NCBI RefSeq assembly: GCF_000003815.2
Contig: NC_049979.1
Location: 5,834,884-5,898,883, forward strand
Source: Branchiostoma floridae
Taxonomy: Eukaryota > Chordata > Leptocardii > Amphioxiformes > Branchiostomatidae
Direction: 5' to 3'
Length of the DNA: 64,000 nt
Under the pieces are notes generated by a model. The model did no database searches. It was not told the DNA's origin and saw only the letters and a list, made by a program, of their open reading frames with translations. The translations under genes and the position numbers were made by a program. Below, one piece after another: positions 13,801 through 25,800 of the stretch; position 1 is the first letter of the stretch, and the number at the start of each line of letters is the position of its first letter.

Positions 13801-16800
13801 CTCTAACAATTGCCTTGAGCAAACCTCAAGACTTCTGTGTAGTAATGTTCATTGATGAGTAAAATACTGTAAATGCAGAAACTTTCACGGTGGTTTAATG
13901 TTCAAGGTTTTTGTGGTGGCCGCTTCACAGCGAACTTAAAGCCACCGCAAACATTTTTCCACGGCAGTAAGAGACTACAGTGCATGGTGCTACCACGAAC
14001 TTAAAACCATCGCAAAAAGTTCCTTTTCCCGCTACCACAAAATTAAATCCCCGTGAACTTAAATGTATTTACAGTACCATAAGCGTCAGAGTATACATGT
14101 AAGTACATCTAGTAACTAGAAATGTGATGCTTCCGATATGCTGCAGTTAAAATTGAAGAGTTCATGCATGTGTTGGTACCTCTGGTCTGTGGGTGGACCC
14201 AGCTGACGGCACAGTTCACCTTGAGAGGACAGCCGTTGAACACTTTGGAAAAACACGCTCCCATCTACAACAAACAAATTCAACACATGAATCCCAAAAT
14301 ATAACACGCTCCCAACAACACACTGGTCGGTCGGCATCTGTATGTCTTGGAAGACAATGGTAGGCAGACAGGGTGGGTTAGGTGACCAGTCTGCCTGGCC
14401 TAGCCTGCACATGACTTTCTAAGGTGAAGGAGGGGTGTGCACTTCCTTCTCCACCCTCTCGTCTACAGGCGCCAGGGCTCTAGCCAGTGTCCGGTTTTCC
14501 GTCAATTGACGGAAATTTGCTGTGTGTGACAGAAAAATTTTCAAACCAGTCCGTCAACCTTGACGGACAAAAATCCTTGGTGGAAGCTACAGGCAGCTTG
14601 GGGATGCCGTCCACGGCCGTAAAAGCCACACACTGTTTTCTTTGCTATTGTTATTGTTGATGAAGCGTGTCTGTGCCCTTTCGCACACGATTATCTCCTT
14701 AAAAACCTGTTTTTCAAAGTCTCAGTTCAGTCTCTCTAAATTCTGGAATAGTGTTTTCGCGACAATGGGAATTGGCTGACGGAAAAAAATTTCGAGCTGG
14801 CTAGAGCCCTGACTGGCGCACTAAGTCCTACAGGGACAGAACTGTATGCCACATGTAAGACAGTCCCAGCAGATGCAGGTTTGTTCTTTGGAGTTTTTGT
14901 CTCCTAAGAGGACTTCCGACCAAGGAATATCCTGTTATGAATATCCTCCTTTACTCATCATTGTCTTGATCAAATTATTGACATCTCAGGCATAGTACAA
15001 AAAAGTCTTACTTAGAGAACTACCATTTACTGCTTCAAGTTTCAAGCTTAAACTAACTCCTGTGTTTCATGGCGGAAATATAATCACTCCAAAGTAACAA
15101 AGGAAACTCACGTGTACTTTAGGTGTAGGCGGGAGCCCATTGCACTGTGGTTCCTGCTGCAAAAAACAGGTGACAACAGGTAAACACACCTGGCAGGTGA
15201 GGCCAGGTAAACTCACCTGGCAGGTGAGACCAGGTAAACTCACCTGGCAGGTGAGAGGCAGGTGAAAATGGTTACACCTGGTAGTTACAAGGCACAGCTA
15301 TGGACATGACCAGAGTTAAACATTGCTCACAACATGCTGCCATTAGAAACATGACTATGTACAATGTAGCTACAAACACAAACATGGTGCGTTAAAAAAT
15401 TACACAGCCTTTACAGCCATTCATCAGGAATATCTAAACAGCAAATCTTTGTCCCACACATGCCCATGTATAAAAAAGTATGAAAAAGCAAGAAAAGCAT
15501 CATTACCAAGATTGCTAGGGTTTCTTGGTGACATATCCTGGACCAAGTGGACCGCTACACCAGACAGAAAAGACCGAATCACAGACAGGAAAAAATAAAA
15601 CAATGGAGAATCTATAGAAAATCAGCTCAGACGTGAAGTGCCAGATTGGTGCAAAAAAATACGAAAGCGGAAGGACGCCATGTGATGTGTAAGGTCAGAT
15701 GTGGGAAGGTCAAGTGTGAAAGGTGTAAGGTCAGATGTAAAAGGTCTAAGGTCAGCTGTGAAAGGTCTCTAAGGTCAGGTGTGAGAGATGTAAGGTCAGG
15801 TGTAAGAGATGTACAGTCAGATGTGAAAGGTGAAAGGTCAATTGTGAAAAGTAAGGTCATGTGTAAGTAAAATAATGCTGAAAGCGATACAGAATGGGTA
15901 GATCTTCTCACTGTGGCAAATGTCTAGTCTCAACTTTGTAACCTTTTCTGTTTGATTGTTGTTCTGTATAAGAACATTTTCAAGATAGCATCAAACAAGT
16001 CATTGTTTTTACCTCTTTGTAACACCATGAACAATTGCTAAATGTAATAATGAGACATAAACATTTGCCACATGTACGGAGTGTTGGTGAGGCATGCGGA
16101 AGGGCAGTATGGGACAAAACTTTGCTGAGCATCCATTGTCTCTGGTTACATTATATCAAACTTGTGTGTGGATCGTTTAAGGTATTCCTGACATGTTAGA
16201 CTTAGAGGGAGAAACTCATGCTTCTCACTGCACAAACAAAACCCTGCTGTTACTGCACATAGGACACTCACAAGGCACAAGTCATTATGTAACATGCTGT
16301 GAATAGGAACGTTAGGTTAGAAGCAACTTAAAATCATCACGTCCGATACTACAGGGGTCCAAGCAACTATGTATGTGATGGAGGTAATGTACAATGTAAG
16401 AGTGGAGACCCAGATGTGTGCAGTAGGTCCAACACACTGTTTTTCCACCTCATACCTGATAGCAGTTGCAAAATCACATCTTACAGGGTTTACTACATGT
16501 TACTACATGTTACTAAGATTGCAGATGACTGTAACAACACTCTACATGTTTAAGAGTGTACACATAATTTACAACATGAAACAAACTTCTGAGTTTAGGT
16601 TCTGCCAAGTTAACTAGCTTAATTCTTTCAAGACTGAAATGTTGCATGATGACCGTACAGCAAAAATGGCTATAAATTTGGAAAGAAACTAGAATCACCA
16701 ATAGATTTGGAAGTCGTCTATCTTTCCGAGCAAAGGTTCAACAATACCACAGGCAGCATAACCAACCTTAGGGCTTAGGTCACATTTCCAAACGGGGGCC

Positions 16801-19800
16801 CGGCCGGGAGGTTCAATGAAACGAAAAATTAGAATGTATACCTAAAAATATACTCAAATTATGCCCATTAATCTTATGTTAACATTTTGCATACTTTGAT
16901 GTATTTTATATCATTCTTTTCCCTCCCAACATCTTCACCGCAGGGCCCCAATTTGGAAATGTGACCTAAGCCTAACTGGAAAAATTTGGGACCAGTGTTT
17001 TCATGCTGTTCCAAGGGATGTCTGGATGAGGTGAGGGATGAAAGGTCAGGTGTGAGAGGTTAAAGTGTAAGGTTAGAGTTCATACCATGGGGGGTCTGGG
17101 TCTGTTCATGTCTCCGACCTTGGGCGGGACCTCGGGCGGCGGGGGCTCGTCGTCGGGCGGCGGCTCGCTGTTCTCCTGCTCGGATACGTCCTGCTCTTCC
17201 TCCATGTCCTCACCGTTCGCCGTGGGGACCACCCCGTTCGCTCTCTCCTTAGGGGGCAGCGCAGGGGGGGTGGTGTGGGCAGGGGGGGTACCGCCGTCTC
17301 TTCTCTCCTGCGTGGAGATGATTTCACTGTCTGATGCGCTCTTCTGCCCAGCCTGGGGTCAGACAGAGAACATCGTAATAGTCGCACAGCAACAAAGACA
17401 TCACATGAAAGGTCGCACAGCAACAAAGACATGCAGTGAGTAACAAGTTTTAACCAGATGCTAGTATTGTGCTTAGGTGATAAAACAGAGCAGGAGGACA
17501 GACAGGGCTACCTTTGGAGCGCCAGGCGGTCTGCCTGTACCGTTCGCTGGTAACGACGACCTGAAAGCAACACAAAAACCTGTCAGCCACTATTTCATTT
17601 TGTGTGCTAAAGCATCACAAGTAAGTCACAAAAACCTGTCAGCGTTTACTTTATTTTGTGTACAAAATAAATTGAAAAAAAAAAAAAATCACTGGTATGT
17701 CAGACAAACTAGACCCACAAAGACATGGCTACTCACGACTGGTCTAACCTCTAACCTCTAACCTGCACTACCTACGCCATAATTCTGTACCTTCAACCTT
17801 TAACTTTGTGACAGAAAGGACAATACTCACGACTGGTCTGTCCTCTAACCTCTAACCTTCACCACCTACGCCATCATTCTGTACCTTCAACCTTTAACCT
17901 TGTGACACAGAAAGGACAATACTCACGACTGGTCTGTCCTCTAACCTATAACCTTCACCATCTCACCATAACGTTGTACCTTTAACCTTTTATCTTGTGA
18001 CACACAGAGGACAATACTCACGACTGGTCTGTCCCAGCTGCATCGGAGTACTCTAACGTTGTCGTGTGTCCTCTGGTGGAACAAACAAACAGGGGTTACA
18101 ACAACATGAGCAACAGGAATGGACAAGTTTCTTGGCCCAATGCCAGGTGAAAGAGTCGATCAGTGTGTGATTTTTCCGTGAATAGATCATCACTTTCACT
18201 TGCTCAGAGCCAGTGGACTTGCCCAACACTGATGTAACATACTATTGAGCACTTTAGAGCCTGTTAGAGTACAATCCTTCCTCCAGAAAGTACAGTTATG
18301 CTGGTATGTTACTAGAAGGTACCAAGCCTGTCCCCACAAGACTTACACATAAAACCCTATATAATCACACAAAACCAGCCTGCTTTAGTGCTTGTTAAGT
18401 ACATCCAACACAAATTTCATCTTAAGAAAGAACTGTAACAGGTTGTTTTCTTAGTTTTACCTTTCCCTTCATTCTCCGAAAAACAGCGGTGCTGTGGCAT
18501 GGGTAGGTTCTTAGCATGGTTGGGTTCTGAGGGGGTCTTGGTATGGATGGTTCTGAGGGCGTCTGGGTGTAGATGGGCTCTGAGGGGGTCTTGGTATTAA
18601 TGATTCTGGGGTTTTTTTGGTATATATGGTTCTGAGGGGGTCTTGGTATTAATGATTCTGAGGGGGGTCTTGGTATATATGGTTCTGAGGGGGTCTTGGT
18701 GTGAATGGGTTCTGGAGGGGGGGTCTTGGTATTAATGATTCTGAGGGGGGTCTTGGTATATATGGTTCTGAGGGGGTCTTGGTGTGGATGGGTTCTGGAG
18801 GGAGGGTCTGGGCATGGGTGGGTTCTGGGGGGCTTGATATAGGTGGGTTCTGGGGGGGCTTGATATGGGTGGGTTCTGGGGGGCTTGATATGGGTGGGTT
18901 CTGAGGGTGGCTTGGCATGGGTGGGTTCTGAGGGGTGGTCTTGGTATGGTTGGGTTTTTAGGGGGGTCTTGGTCTGGGTTGGCTCTGGGGTGGTAATGAG
19001 TGGGAAGCTGTAATGGTGGTTTTGCGTGGCTCAGTGGAAACTTTAGAGCAGTCACATGGAATGGAGTAAACAAGGATAGCCCTCCACCATAGAATCTACA
19101 CACCACAAAGAAACAAGGAGGCAGGAGTTACCGTCTATGGAGTTCTTCTTCAACGGATTTGATAAGACTCCTTCAGATGGACATAAGGAACAGAGAAAAG
19201 AGGTTGAGTTAGACAGAGTCGGGTGCTGTGATGATGTGAAGTGCAGCACTACAACAGCAGCTCAAGTCTGATGGTTCTACTGCAGCAGCATTGGTGACAT
19301 GCACATTATATACAACTTCCACCATGTCTATGTTTTACACAAGCATGATTGGACATCTCAATATCCTTCCACTGACACAAAAGGCTTGGCACAACATGAT
19401 TTTGCTTTTAAGACCCACAAAAATGCAAGCAGACAATAGAGGACTCCCAATGTAACCCAAGAGTAACCCTGTGGCCACATCAACTTAATTGATGATTCTC
19501 AGACTTGAATGAGAGAGTGAATACAGTAGAAGCCAGTTAATTGCACAACGGATAACTGCACACTTCTGTTAATTGCATGGAATCCCAAAGTCCTATAGTG
19601 ATGTGGTCCAGCTGAATAATTTCGCTTTGTTACACTACTCGGATAATTGCAGAAAATGTGCTGGCAAGTGGGGAGTGCAATTAAACGGCTTCTACTGAAT
19701 CTGCATTTAAGGTTTCCTTCCAACCCTTTTTTTTTCAGCCCGCTTCTTGCTTGACTTTAGCTCTAAAATGCCAGACAAGCGACAAAATAAATCAGTGTGG

Positions 19801-22800
19801 CCAGACGACACCCCAGGAGCTGCCCAGCACCTGCCCCGAGCCCTGCGTCTGTAAACACTACTCACTTGCTACCGTCGATCTCCAGGACCGGTCTCCACGC
19901 GCCGGCAAACTCGTCGTCCTGAGGGGAGGGGAGTAACGGTTAGACATGTTCTCACTACAGCAGCTGCTGTACAAACTGTTGTACTACTGCTGTATATGCC
20001 ATCAACACGTCATGTCTGTGTTCTAATGTCTACTGTTCAGTCAGAAATGGTCAGTGATGGATACAACCGCAGGGCTCCAAATACTTCCCGCAATGCGTGA
20101 CTCTAAATTCAAGAAGCCGGCACACCGTTCCTGGGCAGAAATGTTCAGCTACATGTGTGCCAAATATGGCGCTTTTAGACAAATCTGCACAATTTATCAT
20201 TCTGGGTGAGTGAGAGTGTGGTCTGATTTTTCTGTCCATGGCACTTGGCCATTCATGATACCAAGTTTGCTGTCTTTAAATCTTAAACTTCTTTCATATT
20301 TCTTTCTGCAAGCCGAGAAACCTGGCTGCCATTGGAGGAACTTATTTGGAGCCCTGCTGGAACAGAAGTCTTCATGCTTTAACTACAGCAGGCTCCAGTC
20401 TCCCAGGATGCACCTGGAGACCCTACGGTACAGTGGGGAGCTCAGTCGGAGATGAGAAAGTTAGAAAAACCACAGGTTAGTCAGACACAGGTGTACACAC
20501 ACCTGACACATTTGGTACCAGGTGTACCTTACACAACACACCTGTCGAACCTTAAACTCCCTCAGGACGAATAAGTTACTTACATTCCTACGAACCCTGT
20601 TTGGGACCTCCCCAGCGCGGACCTAGGAGGGTTATGAGGAAAAAAAGAAACGTTGGATATTATCCTGCATCCCCCCACCCCCATACAGAGCCTTGTCATG
20701 CACCCCCCATATAGACTTCATCCTAGCATTCCTCCACCTATATTCCAACAGTTCCACAGAAGTTATCCCAGCATTCCTTCACCCTTATCCCAGAGTTCCA
20801 CAGTGACCACAATGATGATGATGATGATGATGGCGGACCCTCCTTCACATCAGATGAGTCCCCCGGCAAATCACATCTTCTGACCAATCACAACTGGCCT
20901 TGCATACCGACAAATCACAACTAGTCTTACATACCAACCAACCAAAGCTAGTCTTACATACCAACCAATCTAAACTAGTCATGTACCGTCCAATCACAAA
21001 TGGCCTTACATACCAACGAACAACAGCTAGTTTTACATAGTTTATCAACCAACCACAACTGGTCTTACATATTGACCAACCACAAATGACCTTCCAGAAC
21101 AAATTCTTATGTAAGGCCAATAAATCTTGCTACTACCAAAGTGGATTTATGTTTTCAAACAGGTTTGTTACAATCCTTGTTCTACATGTAGACCCTCCTG
21201 ACCCGTAGCAGCAGTAGTGGTCCGTGTTGTACTGCTGCAGTAGCCTGGGTACCATCCGGAAAGTAAAAGAGTTTGAACCTTCATCTATTCATCCGGAAAG
21301 TAGTTCGCTCCGTCTGGGATCCCAGACCACATTAACATCTGGAATCATCCAAGTTTTGGATGCAGGAGCTGATTGGTCCCTAGCAAATTATGGAATGGGT
21401 TTAAGCGCTGTTCGAACCGGTGTTCCAACACCGGACAAGCCCTCTGTCTGCTTGCAAGAGGGCCTATTGTCATCGAACGAGTGCTCTAGAACCCATTCCT
21501 TAATTCACTCATTAACTGGCATCACCACCAAATGGTTTGAATGCGCAAGTCTCCAGATGGATAGCAGAAGTGTACATAGGAGCGAACTACTGGATGGTAC
21601 CCAGGCTACTGCTGCAGTGATCTGGGCACCTGAACCATTGTATAAAGGCAGTTTGTGACCCCTGCTGAACCCTGACCCGGAGTGACCCTACCCCAGAATC
21701 CCACTCACCTCGTCCTGCTGAGGTTCTGTTTCTCTTCTCAGAGGAGGTTCAAAGTTCACATTTTCCACTGGAACAACAAAGAAAACATCAGTACTGGGAC
21801 TCAGAAAAACATCAGTACTGGGACTCATCACTGCATTGACTCATCAGAAAAACATTACTGCAACGACTCATATCAGACAATACTGATATTATCCAGCTTG
21901 TCTGGCACATGGTAACTACACAGGAAACCTACAGAAGAGCTCAGTAGGGGAGACGATGACATTAGAATTTCACCCACTAATACATGCGTTCCAATGGGAG
22001 AGTTGAGGAAACAAATATGCAATTATCTCAAGAATAAAAAGTTCAAGCCATACAAACTTACCTTCAAATGATAGCCTACTACATCCAGTCTCGGCAAATT
22101 CCTTGGCAAGAATTTCTATACGGCTAATCTTTTGATACACCCCCCTGATTAGAGCCCTTGGATTGGCCCATTTGGCTGAAAACACCATTCTGGCGACGAT
22201 ACCACTATTTCAGGGGGGTGCGGAAACCCCCTCGATGGAGAAAGGTCATTTTTTACAACTAATTCTACCAGTGTAGGGTCTTTCCTACTGCAGCCACCCC
22301 CAAAATGCCCAGATTTCACATAAAATCCCACCAAGAAAGGCTTTTCAATGGTTTAAAGCCTTGTTTTTATTTGAGATCTCTCACCGTGGGCTCTAGGCGC
22401 CTGCGCTAATGCTTACGTCACCCCTTCTAGTAAATTCAAGTTCACAATTGACAGATGTCAATCATATCACCCACTGCGGGGTAGGGGTGTGAAGTAAAAA
22501 CCATCAATATCAAAGACCTCTGATAAGAAACACTCCCCTGGGGATTGATGACCTACCTGTGCCAGGCCTGCACTGTGGACCTGGGCTAGGGATGCTGGCT
22601 ACAGGTGGAATTTGACAGAAACAAGTGAATAAAGCCAAAAGTTGGTCACCTAAGCTAATGGAGACATTGTTCCCTTCACTTAGACTCCTACATCCCCTTT
22701 CTAGACACTTTCAAGGCAAGCCTAAAGTCTATTCAAGGGCCCTGAAAGGTATATAATGACTACTCGTGTGGATAGGGACAATCATAGAAAAGGCAAAAAG

Positions 22801-25800
22801 AATGAAAAAGAGTGTTGCAAGGCTAAATCACAACATTCACCTGGTCTAGGACCCCTCCCATAGGACAATCACCCCCCCCCCCCAACAATTTACCCCCAGA
22901 ATACCAAAATCAAGTCCTCTGTACACTGTCCCTGGTCTGCAGTCTGGCACTGATTGGAGGGATGGCTAAAAAACAAGGAAGAGAGCCAAAAATAACAAAA
23001 AAATGGGGAAATCTCAAGTAAATGACAGTCACCTGAACCCTATACCTTGCTCAGGTAACAGATCCATGACAAAAAAGCCCTTAAAATGAACAGGAATGGC
23101 CTAATCCATGCCTACCTGAATCACTACAGGGGAGACGATGACATTAGAATTTCACCCACTAATACATGCGTTCCAATGGGAGAGTTGAGGAAACAAATAT
23201 GCAATTATCTCAAGAATAAAAAGTTCAAGCCATACAAACTTACCTTCAAATGATAGCCTACTACATCCAGTCTCGGCAAATTCCTTGGCAAGAATTTCTA
23301 TACGGCTAATCTTTTGATACACCCCCCTGATTAGAGCCCTTGGATTGGCCCATTTGGCTGAAAACACCATTCTGGCGACGATACCACTATTTCAGGGGGG
23401 TGCGGAAACCCCCTCGATGGAGAAAGGTCATTTTTTACAACTAATTCTACCAGTGTAGGGTCTTTCCTACTGCAGCCACCCCCAAAATGCCCAGATTTCA
23501 CATAAAATCCCACCAAGAAAGGCTTTTCAATGGTTTAAAGCCTTGTTTTTATTTGAGATCTCTCACCGTGGGCTCTAGGCGCCTGCGCTAATGCTTACGT
23601 CACCCCAGTACTTACTGTCTATCTCTGATTTCGTCCGTTCTTTTCTGTCTTCCTTCTTCCGTGAAGAAATCCTCTGCGGAACTTCTAATGTTGGCTGCAA
23701 TTCAACAAACAAAAACTGACATTAGTACTCCGTTGCCATGGTTACCTCAAAGCAGGAGCTGGGGTTAGCTAAGGTTTTTTCTATGGTATCAGTTGCTATG
23801 GCAATAGTAATGGTTGCTACGGTTCTGGTACGAGCTGGAGTTAGGTAAGGCTGGATTTCTATGGTAACGGTTGTTATAGCAAAAGTAATGGTTCCTATGG
23901 CAATACTAATGGTTGCTATGGCAATAGTAATGGTTGCTATGGTTACCTCTCCTCTATCCTCCTCGTCATCATGGTTCTGGTAGGAGCTGGGGTTGGGTAA
24001 GGCTGTGTTTCTATGGTAATGGTTGCTATGGCAATAGTAATGGTTGCTATGGCAATAGTAATGGTTGCTATGGCAATAGTAATGGTTGCTATGGTTACCT
24101 CTCCTCTATCCTCCTCATCCTCGTCGTCATGGTTCTGGTAGGAGCTGGGGTTAGAGGCCATCTCCAGCAAGTCCTTGCCGAGTCTGTGGGACAGCGGCTG
24201 CTGGAAGAACGGGTGCTGAAAACAGCACAAGAACAGCATGGTTACAGCTAGGGTGCTAAAAACAGCACAAGAACAGCATGGTTACAGCCATGAAGTTTGA
24301 CACATTATATATGTGACCCCATCGCATAAAAAGTCAAAAGCCAGTCAAACAACCTCCCCACCCCACCCCAATACACACACTTGGTAAGGACATTGTCATT
24401 CCTCACCTGGATCATCTTCTCTGCTGTCGGCCTCTTCTTGGGGTTTTTCGTCAGGGCCAGTTTGACAAAGTTGTGGAAGTTGGGAGTCCTGAAATGAAGA
24501 CAACACGAACATGTCAGTTTGAACATCTAGACACTGACCAAAGTCTAACTTCTCACCACCACACATGTATAAACATTCCTCTCTGATGGCAGCAGGTACT
24601 GGTGAGAATCTAGACACGGACCAAAGTCTAACTTCTCACCACCACACAAATATCTGAGCAGCTTGATTCTGACCCAACCAAGATATATCCAAAAAAGACT
24701 GTCCAATTTCTGATGATGATTCTTACCTTTGCAGGAATCACTTACAGGTGGAAATGCACCACAGCAAAACATCTACAAAAATGGCTTAAGTTTCTGTTCA
24801 GCCAAGTGTAATGATTCGGCCCAGGTTTCGATGTCGCTTCATTTCTCAGGGATTGTGTGTGGGTCAGGTGACAATCTGATGGAATTCCTGGCGGGGCAAC
24901 GATGCGAGTCGCCCGTCAGCTGTGGCGTCGGCCTGGCCGGAATGAACACCAGCCTTCCCGCGCTGGCTGCCAAGAGCTAACACCTCACAACAACAGCTAC
25001 AACAACTTCAGGCTAGGGTTGCAGCAGCCGCATCCCAGACATTCCACACAAACCTCTCCACTTCAAACAAATCACACAGTTTCCCCCGGATATCACCCTC
25101 CTTCATGTCATGATGAACGCATCATGTAGATGGGTACTCTGCTACTCACCATTTGGTTCTTGTCTTTAAGTTTGGGGGGGACGAAGCCACTTTTCGACAT
25201 GAGGAACAGCACCCTGTGGACAGAAAGCAGGCAGTGAGAGAGTGCAGGAGATGTGTTTCTGTAACGTATCTGTGGGTGTGGCTTACAGCGGCCCAGTAAG
25301 TGGTCCGCATAACACACACCCCTCACATGCCAGGGGAGGGGGCAGTCTGGGCCACACACATCCTGCCACCAAGGAAACAAATAACGGGAATAACAAGGGA
25401 AGTAATGAGCAAAACAACAACAAACACAACATCAACGTCAACACAGACCTGCACCCACAGAGAACACAAGGACATAATATCATGTAGGAACTATGCGATA
25501 AGCCATTTACTACTTGGAGGTATCATTACAGGGTTGCAAGGGTGCAATAACTTTAGGGTTGTAGCTGAATGCTTACAATGCCCCTCACAGTAACAGTATG
25601 TTTGCATTGACATAATGCAAAACTGTCATATAACCTCTCAATATCCATCATGTCAAAATACTGCATTGCATGGAAGCCCAATACTATACACATACAGAAC
25701 AGTAAGCCAAAAAGGCCTGTCTCCTGTCATCTTACAATTTGTGTCCATATAAAATATAACAAACATATGTCTATTTTATATAAACTATACTAAACTTAAT

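Noticed and set aside
21970-23516. Identical 61- and 72-codon frames repeated 1182 bp apart
   Set aside because: They lie inside the 478-bp repeat and show no protein-like character; the repetition is of DNA, not a gene pair.
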